In this document: positions 9,281 through 20,550 of the stretch, piece by piece
How positions within the stretch are numbered: position 1 is the first letter of the stretch
How the letters are laid out: every line of letters starts with the position of its first letter
Assembly: GCA_021292105.1 (NCBI GenBank)
Contig: CM037866.1
Span: 5,183,502-5,247,501 of the forward strand
Direction of reading: 5' to 3'
DNA length: 64,000 nucleotides
From: Anadara kagoshimensis
Lineage: Eukaryota; Mollusca; Bivalvia; Arcoida; Arcidae
Made by a program: the position numbers and the translations under genes
Notes under the pieces: model-generated
What the model was told of the DNA's origin: nothing
The model's input: the letters and a program-made list of their open reading frames with translations, nothing else
Databases searched by the model: none

Positions 9281-9476
9281 TATCTTCGCTGCTATACCAT
9301 GTGATACCTTCTATCGTGTCTGCAAAACGCTTGTTTCCAATGGACATGGAATCGCACAATATGACGTTTTCCCGTAAAACGACGTTATTCCGGGAAATTG
9401 TCACGTTGACGTTTTCCAAAATGTTCCGCATAAACGTTAAGAGGTATTGACCACGTGGTACAGCGGCGAACCCCAT
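9281..9476 (+). mobile_element. About 195-bp TIR MITE (ggggttcgccgc family)
   Basis: Right end ccacgtggtacagcggcgaa cccca pairs with a diverged left end tatcttcgctgctataccat. The interior has ccaatggacatggaatcgca. Open frames across it on both strands are shadows of the inverted repeat. Confidence 0.8.
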
Positions 9477-9495
9477 TTCAAGTTACCACCCGACA

Positions 9496-9715
9496 GGTGT
9501 AGCTGGATATATTTGGCGTCCCATAGTTTTATAAACATGTTTATACATCGTTCCCAACGTGATAGGTGTAGTTAGCAAAACTGGAAATACTTGCCCTTAT
9601 GGAACACCTGCCTAATTCCCTGGTCTAAATTCACGTGTTTAATCTAATTTATCACCTTGAAAATTTTTACTTTGCGTGATTTGGATATGGATTAGTATGT
9701 TTGTTCTTGATTTGA
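9496..9715 (+). repeat. Family A repeat
   Basis: Diverged copy: ggtgtagctggatatatttg, cccatagttttataaacatg, gtgatttggatatggattag. It precedes the low-confidence exon at 9722. Confidence 0.75.
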
Positions 9716-9721
9716 ATAAAG

Positions 9722-9828
9722 GTCAGCACCGAAACAACACATATATAGCGATAGAAAAGCATAATGAAACATTAACAATGTGTGTTTGCAATGTAACATC
9801 ACTGGGTTTGACGAATTACTCTATCTGA
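9722..9828 (+). CDS. LRP-like gene: possible terminal exon
   Basis: Following the family A repeat copy at 9496-9715, an AAG acceptor at 9721 would join the phase-1 EGF exon and give SQHRNNTYIAIEKHNETLT, then MCVCNVTSLGLTNYSI and a TGA at 9826-9828. The tail has three N-x-T sequons and no membrane segment, so the product would be a secreted single-propeller protein. Support is limited to compatible phase, 34 open codons and a position after a family A repeat like three other exons. The acceptor is weak (AAG, poor pyrimidine tract), there is no homology, and no polyadenylation signal is close. The gene may instead continue beyond what I can detect. Confidence 0.22.
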
Positions 9829-9900
9829 TGGTTTGTTAAAATTGTAAATACAAATATTTAGGTATAAGTATTGATTGTTCTCTGTTGGTTTTTGCAACTG

Positions 9901-10099
9901 TGTTCGCCGCCGTACCACGTGATCAATACCTCTTAACGTTTGTGCGGAACATTTTGGAAAACGTCAACGTCACGAATTCTCGGAATTACGTCGTTTTTAC
10001 GGGAAAACGTCATATTGTGTGATTCCATGCATGTCCATTGGAAACAAGCGTTTCAAAGACACGTTAGAAGGTATCACGTGGTACAGCGGTGAACCCCAT
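9901..10099 (-). mobile_element. About 195-bp TIR MITE (ggggttcgccgc family), reverse
   Basis: tgttcgccgccgtaccacgt to acgtggtacagcggtgaacc cca. Interior is reversed relative to 9281 (gcatgtccattggaaacaag). Confidence 0.85.
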
Positions 10100-10146
10100 T
10101 CTGGTCTGAGTACTTCTGATGAGGAAATTGGTTCCTAAACGTCTGT

Positions 10147-10395
10147 CCTGGCCCCAGTTTCACAATCGTCATTCCATAGCTAAGATTTTCCTTAACTTAA
10201 ATTTAGCAAATTTTAGTAATCTCTTTTTGTAACTACTGATGAATATTCTTATCAAAACTAAATGCAAATGTTTAAATCTTGAAATGTTCTTAAATTTGAC
10301 ACCTTTAATTCCTGAATTAAGATTTTAAAGACTTCAAATTTTGCGAGATTAAGTTAAGGAAAATCTTAGCTAAGGAACGATTGTGAAACCGGGGG
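10147..10395 (+). mobile_element. Foldback MITE
   Basis: ggccccagtttcacaatcgt to taaggaacgattgtgaaacc. The arms contain tagctaagattttccttaac and its complement. Confidence 0.88.
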
Positions 10396-10439
10396 TAGTG
10401 CTGCAAAATTTAAACAGGGAAATTAACCTACATATCGCC

Positions 10440-10700
10440 GGCCACGCCCACAGTGTTCTGACACTGGCCGCCATTACGGTACCGAAGCAGCCTTACAGCA
10501 ACTAATGATGTTCTAGTGTTAGTGACGTCATTAAACCGCACAATTCAGGTCGCGATTTCATTCTTTTTGCGTGTAATTCAAGCATGTCGACCCTTTCTCG
10601 GAACGTAGTGGGCGTGGCCAGCGATCCGTCAATTACAACTACCGGGCCGGCATCTCTGTTGGTGGAAAAAGAATCTCCGAGGAGGCTATACAAATCATTG
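10440..10700. other. GC-richer block open on both strands
   Basis: Minus strand reads SANDLYSLLGDSFSTNRDAG, then PVVVIDGSLATPTTFRERVD and SRPELCGLMTSLTLEHH before TAG. Plus strand is open from about 10508 to 10757 with MSTLSRNVVGVASDPSITTT. Composition differs from the AT-rich surroundings. The left end (gtaatggcggccagtgtcag in reverse) recurs at 43750, so part is a dispersed repeat. I recognise no family; it may be a displaced exon or a transposed fragment. Confidence 0.25.
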
Positions 10701-10865
10701 GCGGATGTTCATCAAAATGATCTGTTTCCTAAATTTCTTAATTCCTCAAATAACTAAGCAAAGCTCCATCGTTCGAAGTGTTATCTTAGACACATTTGGT
10801 AAAATATATTTTGGTTTTTTTAGCTCACCTGACCAAAGGTCATGTGAGCTTTTGGTATGGTGCAG

Positions 10866-10905
10866 CGTGTGTATGTGCGTGTGTGCGTGCGTGCGTGCGT
10901 GCGTC
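10866..10905 (+). repeat. GT/GTGC microsatellite
   Basis: gtgtgtatgtgcgtgtgtgc followed by (gtgc)n, within the 10821 element. Confidence 0.9.
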
Positions 10906-11349
10906 GTTAACACACATTTTCGACTTCTCCTCTGAAAGTACTTGGCAGATTTCAATGAAACTTGGTGAGAAGTATAAATGGTCCGGTGCAATGTAGATTT
11001 GTTCGTGGCGTTGCCATGGCTACCATAACTAGGTCAAGGTGACCTAGGGGTGCAAAAATCTTAAAAAATCTTCTTCTTCGAAAGTATTGATTGGAGAAAA
11101 AATCTGATGTAATATTTAGGTTCTCTAGGTTCTTAAGCCTACAGTTTGTTCATTTTGTGAAATTCGGAAAAAAAAAGTTACGCGTTTTTGCGTTTAATTT
11201 CGGGAAAATCGGAAAATAGCTTCAATTTGTTATAACTTGACTATTTGACCGGATAATGACATAGGGTTTTCAGTTTTGACATCTCCTTGTTAGTATCTTC
11301 AAAATGAGGTCAAGGTCAATTGTAAAGGTCGTGACCTAATTTTTTTTTA

Positions 11350-12010
11350 TCTTTATTATAATTGTTATCTCGAAAACTATAAACTTTTTGTATAGGCATG
11401 TATATTAGAATGTTTTAGGTATTGATACAACAATCATTTTGATGTATAGAAAAAGGCCATGGGTTCAAAGGTCAATGTCACAGATGCGAGACAATACCGA
11501 AATGGTTCATTATCTCGAAAACTATGAACTTTTTGTATAGGCATGTATGCAAGAATGATGTAGGTATTGATACAACAATCATTTTGATGTATAGAAAAAG
11601 GCCATGGGTTCAAAGGTCAAGGTCACAGATGCGAAACAATAGCGAAATGGTTAATTATCTTGAAAACTATAAAATTTTTGTATAGGCATGTATATTAGAA
11701 TGTTGTAGGTATTGGTACAACGATCATTTTGATATATAGAAAAAGGCCATTGGTTCAAAGGTCAAGGTCACAGATGCAAAAACAATACCGAAATGGTTAA
11801 TTATCTCGAAAACTATGAACTTTTTGTATAGCTATGTATATTAGAATGTTGTAGGTATCGATATAACAATCATTTCGATGTATAAAAAAGGTCATGGGTT
11901 TAAAGGTCAAGGTCACAGATGCGAAACAATACTGAAATAGTTAATTATTTTGAAAACTATTAACTTTTTGTATAGACATGTATATTAGAATGTTGTAGTT
12001 ATTGATACAA
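11350..12010 (+). repeat. 145-bp minisatellite, about 5 units
   Basis: Units marked by gttatctcgaaaactat at about 11366, 11511, 11655, 11801 and 11945, each with ttttgtataggcatgtatat and ggttcaaaggtcaaggtcac. Confidence 0.9.
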
Positions 12011-12864
12011 TGATCATTTTGATGTAAAGAAAAAATGTGGGGTTTAGTATTTATGTTTTCTTTAAATCTATCAGCTAGCCATTAGTTATCAGGTAAGCGT
12101 ATCAGGCCCATGGGCCCTTTTGTTTATATTTTTCTCTTTTCAACATCCAAAAATATTTAGATTCCCACAATTTTCTTCTGAGCACTAGTGATGAGGAATT
12201 TGATTCCGAAATGGTCGTCTAGTGCTGTAAAATTAAAAGTATTAGTAATAATTATGAGGTGAAAACAGACACAAAAGACCGAGGCTCCAGTATCACAGTC
12301 ATTCCTCTTGCTGCCAAACTAATTTTCAACGCAATGTTGGCAGTACCAAATTGAAATTCACAATGCGAAATGATATGATGTCAACAATAAATTATGACGT
12401 CAGACGCGCTTGTAGTTATATGACATCATTTGTTAATTGTAGATTATTATCTCAATAGTCAACATTTTGCATTTCTGCTTACTTTTCAAAAGATTATGAG
12501 TATCTCTTGGTCTTTCAACCAAGAGTTGTCAATTCCATTAAAGACATATGTGTGTCCGTATGGCAGGCTGTCGGTAGAGTACACATATGTCCATTCGGCA
12601 GCAAGAGGGTTAACTTAACTCTGGCAAATTTAAGATTTAATGCTTTTGAGAATTATATACTAGATATTTTAGTATTTAAGGTGTTATTTTGAAGATCACT
12701 TTAAGCTTATAACATCTGCATTCAATTTTGTTAAAAAATACACATTCATAGTTCCAACAGAGATTGCCAAAACTTAAGTAACGAGTGTGAACTGGAGCTT
12801 GATTTCAACTCCTCTGTAATGTTGTAGTGTCACAGTATTGTTGATAAGTTTGATGTCTCTGTGT

Positions 12865-13100
12865 CCAGAATTGCCCTGGATATATTTGACGTCCCATAGT
12901 TCCATGTTCATTTCACACAATTTTGATTACACACGTGGCGGGTGTAGCTAGCTAAACAGGAGGTGCTTACCCTTCCGGAGCACCCGGCCTCATTTCCCTG
13001 GTGGAAGTTCGCGTGTCTAACCTAACTTGTCAGTCCCAAAGTGTTTACTTTGCTTCTGGATTGTGATTCGGACATGGATTAGTATGTTTGTTTTTGATAA
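12865..13100 (+). repeat. Family A repeat, near full length
   Basis: gtccagaattgccctggata, gtcccatagttccatgttca, ggtgtagctagctaaacagg, ttcgcgtgtctaacctaact and ggacatggattagtatgttt in order. It shows the full family A order in one piece; no exon follows that I can support. Confidence 0.88.
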
Positions 13101-13384
13101 TGCCATCCCGCCCATGATCCACTCCCCCCCCCTCCCCCCCCCCCCGCCCCGTGTTTCAGGATCTCTTGATTATGTGCAGTTATTAACCTGTGAATTTTTT
13201 TTAATTGTAGGCCCGATTAATGCAGTTGGATAGTTTGCATAGCGACCGACTGGTCGAGTTTTTTTTATAATTTATGTGTAATTAAAATCTCTAACACGAA
13301 ACCATTTGTGCCTATGTACAGGACTCGTCTTATCCAGTCTCAACAAAACTGCTTAATCACCAATAATTTAAGGATTTCAGCCTT

Positions 13385-13545
13385 GGCTTCAGTTTAACAA
13401 TCATTCCTTAACTGAGATTTTCCTTAAGATATTTAAGAATATAAGGTGTCATATGGGGTCAGTTTCACAATCATTTCTTAGCTAAGATTTCCCATGACTT
13501 ATATTTCGCAAATTTTGGCAATCTCTGTTGAAATTAATTGGTGAA
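13385..13545 (+). mobile_element. Foldback MITE fragments
   Basis: Two left-arm starts in tandem: cagtttaacaatcattcctt and ggggtcagtttcacaatcat. Right arms are missing. Confidence 0.7.
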
Positions 13546-13601
13546 CATTTTTGACGAAACCAAATGCTGATTGCCTTGGCTGTTATCAAGTACATGTTTT
13601 A

Positions 13602-14033
13602 CTGTCAGAGCTAGATTGGTTGTGACAGTGAAGTTACGCTTTTTCCATGGAAAATCAAATGAATCTAAATAAAAATTGATATTATTCACTTATTTGTGCC
13701 TAGTTGTTACTGAAAATCTGTATGCGCACCCGCGATTGCCATAAAGTATTTCTGCAGAAAGGAAAATGTTGGCACTATGGGGACTTTACATGACTAAAAT
13801 GATGTTTACCCCGTAAGTAATGTCCTTGGTGACATTTTACGTCATATGCGCAACAGAGTCCGCCATTTGCCTGGTTTTTCATTATATTAAATACCCATAG
13901 CGCCAACGTTTTGCTCTGTGCAGAAATATTCTACGCTAATCACAGATGCGCATAGAAATTTTTATTCAGATTGATTTAGTTTTCTATGGAAAAAAGCGTA
14001 ACTTCCCTGTCACAAACAGACCGGCTCTGACAG
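13602..14033 (+). mobile_element. 432-bp palindromic TIR element with TA duplication
   Basis: Left ctgtcagagctagattggtt, right aacagaccggctctgacag, flanked by TA on both sides. Inner arms also pair (ttttccatggaaaatcaaat / ttgatttagttttctatgga). A TA target suggests Tc1/mariner-type mobilisation. Confidence 0.82.
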
Positions 14034-14089
14034 TAGTTGTATTATTTCTTTTGTTTACAGTAATTATTACAATATTGGTCTTTTACGTT

Positions 14090-14250
14090 TGCATGGTTCT
14101 GTTCCTGATTTCATGCGTGGCGAGAGTAGCTAGCGAGGAAGGTGCTTGCCCTTCCGGAGCACCTAGCCTAACTTCCGTGGTTGAAGTTCATATGTTATCC
14201 AGTTTTCAAAGTTTTTAACTTTCCTTTTGAACATGGGCGGGTGTTTGATT
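14090..14250 (+). repeat. Family A repeat, partial
   Basis: ggcgagagtagctagcgagg, cttgcccttccggagcacct and ggttgaagttcatatgttat are diverged family A motifs. Confidence 0.65.
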
Positions 14251-14254
14251 GGAG

Positions 14255-14560
14255 TAGATTGTATGCCTTAGTTTCATTATTTCGCTTTGTTGTAACTAGA
14301 AATCGCTGTGCTAAATCTCGAACACCATTAAATATTAAAAATGTTGCGGCTATGGGAATTTTACTAATTTTAAAATGATGTAAACTTTAGATATACTTCG
14401 GTGTTGTAAGTCGTATGTCATTTGACTGATTTTGTGACTAGTAAGATCAACATAGTGGCAACGTTTTACTAAGGTCATGGGGGTATAACAAAGCGATTTC
14501 TCGCTTCGACTAGGCACAAGTGAAGGAAAAATACTGAAGTTTCGACAGTATAGAGTATAG
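14255..14560 (+). repeat. Diverged relative of the 13602 element
   Basis: Weak similarity to 13602: ttgtaactagaaatcgctgt, ggctatgggaattttactaa, cttcgactaggcacaagtga. Too diverged to set ends. Confidence 0.4.
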
Positions 14561-14739
14561 ATTAAAGAAACTTCACAATGAGCAAACACAAACAAACCGG
14601 TAAATGGTCAAATCACAGTACCAAAAGCAAACTGAAAAGTTTGAAAACGGGAAAATTTTCTTCAACACGTTTAAGGTTGTATTTTTAAATATCTGTCTAT
14701 TGCCAACATTAATAAAAAGGTTAAAAATTCCAAACCTTT

Positions 14740-15120
14740 AATCAAAAACATACCAAATCCAGGTACAAATCACAATCTGGAAGCCAAGTAAAAACTTAAA
14801 ACTAACAAACACATGAACATCCACCAGAGAAGTGAGGCTATGTGCTCTGGATGAGTAAGCATCCGGTTTAGCTAGCTACACCCACCACGTGTGTAATCAA
14901 AATTGACAGTGAAAGGAAGGTGGAACTATGGGACATTAAATATATCCATGGCAATCATGGACACAAACACGTGATAAGCCTAGTAAGACTGGGTGCTCCC
15001 GAAGGATAAGCCCCTCCTGTTTAGCAAACTACATCCACCTGGTGTAAAATCAAAATGAAAGGAACATGGAACTATGGGAGTCGGACATTAAATCCATCCA
15101 GGGCAATTTGTGATGAAGAC
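14740..15120 (-). repeat. Two tandem family A repeats, minus orientation
   Basis: aacatccaccagagaagtga, taagcatccggtttagctag and gaaggtggaactatgggaca form one reverse copy; taagcccctcctgtttagca and ggaacatggaactatgggag form a second, immediately adjacent. Confidence 0.8.
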
Positions 15121-15284
15121 AATTAAACATGAGTCAGAAAGTTACAAGAAAAATAAATTATAAAGATTGAAGAATTTTATTGGACATAATATTTCATATC
15201 ATGATGGGTACAAAACAATAGGAGAAATAAAACAAATATCCACAAACATGCCCATTAACTTAATAACCAACATCATCACATTGT

Positions 15285-16270
15285 AATCAACAATAGCATC
15301 GTTATGACGGCCACAACACTGTTCTGACCATCAACATTGTGATGACCACAACATTTTAATGATCATCAAAAAAAGTAATGACCACCATGGTCAAAATTGT
15401 AATGATAATCATTAACATTTAATGTCCACCAATATTGTAATGGCCATCACCATGGTGACCATCGACATTGTAATGACCATCAATATTGTAATAACCACAA
15501 CATTTTAATGACCATCAACATAGGTAATGACTATCAATTCAGGGTTCATACAGACATTTGGACTCCAATTTTAAGGACTTTTTAGGGTCTTATTTGCAAA
15601 TTTAAGGCCTAATCAGAGGGACAATTTTATAAGAAAAACATTGGTGCAAAGACAATTAAATCAATAAAACAATTACTTGCATGTCCATAAGTAACGACAC
15701 TTGAAGTGGGGGTTGATTTTGGGTGTTCAGGAGGGTCAGGTACCTTTAAATTGCTCATTCCAATGTAACTTATTTATTTATTTATTTTGATCAGTCTGTT
15801 TACCACCACTTAATATCAACACCACCTAATTGGCAAAATTCAAGGGCTTTTTAGGGCCTTCAGGATAAATTCAAGGGCTTTTTAGGGTCAGACTTGTTTT
15901 TAGGGTCTTTTTAGGGCAAACATCAAAATTTAAGGACTTTTCCAGGCCTGTACGAACCCTGTATCATGGTCAAAATTGAAATGGTAACCATCAACAAGTC
16001 CACCAATATTGTATTGACCATCAACATAGTGATAATCATCAACATTGGTAATGACCACCAATCTTGTAATGATGACAACAGCACTGATGATCACAACATT
16101 GTAATGATGACTGCAACATTGTAATGACCATCAACAATTGTAATGATCACCACAATATTGTAGTGGCCACGTGTAAAGGTGACCATTAACAATTGCAATG
16201 TCATATTGTTATGACCACCAACATTGTAATGATGACCACAACATTAGTAATGACCATCAACATCCAACAA
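15285..16270 (+). repeat. 20-22-bp degenerate minisatellite
   Basis: Repeats of accatcaacattgtaatg and accacaacattttaatg on both sides of the MITE at 15540-15961. Confidence 0.85.
15540..15961 (+). mobile_element. CAGGGTTC TIR MITE (hAT-like)
   Basis: cagggttcatacagacattt to tccaggcctgtacgaaccct g, interior rich in ctttttagggtc. Flanks tatcaatt and tatcatgg agree in five of eight positions, consistent with a decayed 8-bp target duplication. It sits inside a minisatellite. Confidence 0.8.
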
Positions 16271-17000
16271 ATCTCATTAAATATAAGTATTGTAAATAAT
16301 AATAATATAATAAATATGTGACCTGCAAACATTAAACAAAAATAATCTTCAACTTTTTAACCCCCTCAGTTCATAACATAGTGGTATGGTCCACTCCATG
16401 ATTTTTGGACCATACTACTCATCTGAAGGGGTGAAAAGGTTCAGTTACACTTTTAAGAAATCAAATTGAAAAAGGTGATCAAGAAAAGGGCACACATATA
16501 AAAACTTAGGTCTGTAATTTAAAAATATGGAGATCTTTTTTCCTGGTAAAAATAACTTATTCACCCCTAAAAACCTTTGGTATATACCAAAACGCATCTA
16601 CAAGTGATTCTTCCATTTTAGGTAAGGGGTGGTAAAAGTTATTTTTGTTTCTCACAGACACACTAAAATAATTCTTACATTCTCATTTACAAATAACAAC
16701 AGTTTAAACATCCAACCAGCTCACATGCACATTAATTAAGTACAATCGCAAGGATTTGTAATCAAAGTACTGATAGTACTGAAAGACCATGTTTATTGAT
16801 AATAAAATCAAAATCAATCAATAATGCTGTACAATAATCAGAAAAAATGATTAGAATGCTCAAGAATTTAAATTGGGAAGTATTTCATTTGTGCCTTTGA
16901 AAATGTTTGATCCAACAGTGAACAGATTGAAAACTTTTTCTTTATATTTTTGTTACAAAAAAATCAAAAGATTTATTAGGCATAAAATTGGTTCCTTTGT

Positions 17001-17024
17001 AAAAAAAAAAAAAAAAAAAAAAAA
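17001..17024 (+). repeat. Poly-A run
   Basis: About 24 consecutive A; poly-T in the SIK3 transcript sense. Confidence 0.95.
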
Positions 17025-19531
17025 ACCCAACATTTTATGGAGTTTTTCTTTCAATAAAAGATACAAGTAAAACATGAATATAATGAACATGCTTAAAGAC
17101 GAATACATGGATAGAACGAAGTCAATTATTTGGCTTTTCTATATAAGTCTTTATATAATGATATAAAGAAGAACTTTATAACGAAGTTAAAAAAAAAGTC
17201 TCTAGGGTTTAGTAATAAACCTGTTTTACTCTTAATCTAAAAAACTTTTATCTTATAAAAACCTTCCATTGTGATTAAAAGTGTTCGAGCATTTTAAGGA
17301 AACAAAGAATGTAAAAAATTCATATACAATCCATAATACTACAATAATTAACTGTATCAATAGTCCCATTTTTGTTTTGATATAATACAAAACTCAGTTA
17401 AGGTAAACACCCCAGTAACCATTGGGGTTATAGGATGTGACTCAGGAAACTGGAGTATAGAGAATTCAAACAAGATGTTATTTTGGAGTAGTTAAAAGAA
17501 ATTATGGCACTCTTTAACGAAAAACACTTTGGAAAATGGAAAGCAAGATGTCAGAAAATATCATAGCTTTAGGAAAACAAGCACTAAAAATTAAACAATG
17601 ACTACCCTCGAGACTCTTATCCAGTGAGCTAAAACCTTCCACTGGGGTAATCAAATAGAATTATTAATTTCTTACAACTTTATAAGGATCAGTAAAACTT
17701 TCCTTAAAATTCTTATACAAAATCAAAAAAATATTCTTTCCGAACAGTGTGTGTTTAAAATCACTTTGGTCTTCATAAATGCAAAAAACTTTAATACTTT
17801 GTGCCCAGCACAAGAAACATCAGCTCTATAATGTGCTCAACACTTACACATTCTTTAAAACAAAGCCAAATATTAGATATATAATAATGTAAAAATAGAA
17901 ATTACAATTAAATATATATCCTGCCACTGCCAACAAATTTTGTGATGCATTTCTAACTTGTTTATTTTATTCTATTTTTCAATCTGCACTGTGATAAATC
18001 ACATTTGTCAATAATTTATTGTTACTTCACACTATTTACATAATCATAGTGATTAAAAATCTCCAATTCTTAAATAATACAATCACACAAATGACTCATA
18101 TATCCATGTCAAACATCCATCTTGTAATTATAATAAAAGACATCCAAATTTTCTTTTACAGACCTCTTACTTAATACATACAAAATTTAAAAATTTGCGT
18201 TTTATATAAAAAAAAATCAAACAGAAAATTACACATAATTTCATGTCCCGCCGCTGCCACCAAACTTTTGAGAGAAAGGGTAAGTTGCAAAACTTAACCT
18301 CAAACTTGGCATGTTTCACCTCAGATAGACAAAATAAAACCTGACGACTAATTATCAACCAAAACATCAATACTGACCAAATACAAAAACATTCAAGAGA
18401 AATAAAGTTTTAAAATAACAAAATATCTAGCACTGATAGCCATATATGCGATACACCAAATGAACCAATAACATAAACATCCTTGGAATTAAAATTTAAA
18501 AAAATTTACAACATAAATTTAGTTTTTTACAGGAAATGTAAGGTCAAGAAAAATTATAAGAACTATAATGTAACAGTCAAAATGAAATTCACATAAACAA
18601 TGGCAAATCACTAAATCCGAAAAGTCAGGTATTTCGTAAAAATATATAATTAACTGGTCAAAAATATTTCATAGTTTTTATGTTGCATGTAGCAACCGTT
18701 TCATAATAAGAGAAAATTCTGGCACAAATCTACATTTTTTTTGTATTTATGTAAGATCTAAAGATATTATAATACTATGCTAAATTTAAAATGCAATTTG
18801 AGTAGACTGACAGTTGTAGAAATATGTGGAAGTCAAACACATAAAAAAGCTTGTCTATGAATGGTTTAGATTTCTTGAAAAATAAATTAGGTTGCTACGC
18901 TATGTTTGTGAATATTGACCTTTGTTTTAGTACTTCAAACTCAAATTGGTGCTATTCAACTAATATTCCACTAAAATAATTACTAACAGTTGGTGAAAAT
19001 CTTAGATAACAAATTTTGTGAAGTGGCTAACAATGTAAAAACAAAAACAACAGATTTTGTTTAAAATGATAATTAATAAAATCAACTTTATAAAAAACAA
19101 ACAAAACTAATTGTTCAATTGCTCAAACAGAACTTGAACAATTAAAGAAAAAGAAAGAAATAAAGTTTTACAATCATTCACAAGCTCGCATCTATCTGAC
19201 TCGAATACAAAACATTTACAAAAGAAAAAAGAAAAAAATATAAAGATAAATATTTATTCACATTTGTTGTAATCGGTAATTGATACATAATTTAATATAT
19301 ATATCATTTAAGTAATACATATTTATGTAAAATAAAAGGAACAAAAATTTATGCTAAGCATCATCCGAAACATGTAAAACATCTGAAACTATTTAACATA
19401 ATATATATTATATATGTATATATGATAAGTACCCTAGGCAAGTCATATATATTGTTAGCACTTCAAAATGTTCAACCTTTGTTTTACCAGCTCAAGAAAA
19501 TTTCCCCTTTTGGTCACTTATCCCCACAATA

Positions 19532-19718
19532 CAGTAAAACCTCGTTATAATGCCCCTCGATAACTTTGCCACCTAGCTTATCGCCACACTATTTTGAAGT
19601 CCCAAAATCCATTTTGTTTATGTTTTTCTTTATTGGCATCCCTCGATTTATTGCCAAACCCCTTTATAATGCCAAAATTTGACTGAACAAATGATGGCAA
19701 TGAATCAAGGTGTTACTG
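19532..19718 (+). mobile_element. CAGTAAAACC TIR MITE (pogo/Tigger-like)
   Basis: cagtaaaacctcgttataat gcc to ggcaatgaatcaaggtgtta ctg with TA on both sides. The TIR resembles Tigger/pogo ends in form. An 80-bp flank is repeated on both sides (19450-19530 and 19719-19795). Confidence 0.8.
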
Positions 19719-19854
19719 TATTGTTAGCACTTCAAAATGTTCAACCTTTGTTTTACCACCTCAAGGTAATTCCCCCTTTGGATACTTGTCTCCTTAACAT
19801 AAAGTGTATACCACATTTGTGACTTTTTTTAAAACATCTAACTTTGTATTTTCA

Positions 19855-20010
19855 ACTAGAAATTAAAAACACCATACAAATCCATATCCAAATAACAATC
19901 TCAAAGAAAAGTAAAGACTTACTCGAAAACACTCGAATTTCCACCAGGGAAGAGAGGCTGGGTATTCTGGAAGGGTAAACACCTGTTTAGCTAGCTACAC
20001 CAGCAACTTT
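19855..20010 (-). repeat. Family A repeat, minus orientation
   Basis: tccatatccaaataacaatc, ttccaccagggaagagaggc and ctgtttagctagctacacca in reverse order. Confidence 0.75.
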
Positions 20011-20364
20011 ATTTTTTATTTTTGGATGACAAAATTTTCTAAAATTCTTTTGATGATTTTTGTTTGATTTGCATTAATGTGACCAAGAACAGGACACAAT
20101 TACTTGGCAAAAAACATCAAAGGCTCATGGATTTGTTTTGGTTGTGAACCTCAATATTTTAAATTATCCCCCCTAATAAATATCGCTCCCTATATAAAAA
20201 TATATTAATATATTTGATTTTATTTTTTGAAGTGTGTATAAATGTTGTAGCTTGATGAAAATACTACTTTGTACTGGAGACAATTACCCAAAGGGAGGTA
20301 GAGGAAAGCTATTCCAAACTTCTTTTATTCAAAGATAGAATTCATTCCCTTCAATGCCACATCT

Positions 20365-20550
20365 ATCTATGTTAAGGAAAATTTTACTTAAAGAATAATT
20401 GTGAAATTGGGCCTAGCAGCACTATGAAAGTAAAAGTGAAATAATTATTTCACCCTTTCACTGCTACATCTATTTATGTTAAGGAAAATTTTAGTATAGA
20501 AATAATTGTGAAATTGGGGCTAGCAGCACTATGAAAGTAAGAGTGAAATA
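20365..20550 (+). repeat. Duplicated right-arm fragments of a foldback MITE
   Basis: tatgttaaggaaaattttac and gtgaaattgggcctagcagc, then the same block about 100 bp later (tatgttaaggaaaattttag; gtgaaattggggctagcagc). It is a local tandem duplication. Confidence 0.75.

Larger units (their letters stand above)
10821..12124 (+). mobile_element. Non-autonomous element with subterminal hairpin and 145-bp repeats
   Basis: Begins tagctcacctgaccaaaggt catgtgagct (hairpin), followed by a GT-rich tract and taccataactaggtcaaggt, then about five 145-bp units, and ends ggcccatgggcccttttgtt. Same termini, inverted, as 29963-32285. Non-coding. Terminal hairpin, internal minisatellite and lack of target duplication recall Helitron/Helentron-like 'pearl' elements of bivalves; this is my inference. 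Confidence 0.8.

Noticed and set aside
13150..13240. Possible exon after gtgtttcag downstream of a family A copy
   Set aside because: Very short, stops in the needed frames and no similarity to the LRP-like protein; the poly-C run gives a misleading pyrimidine tract.
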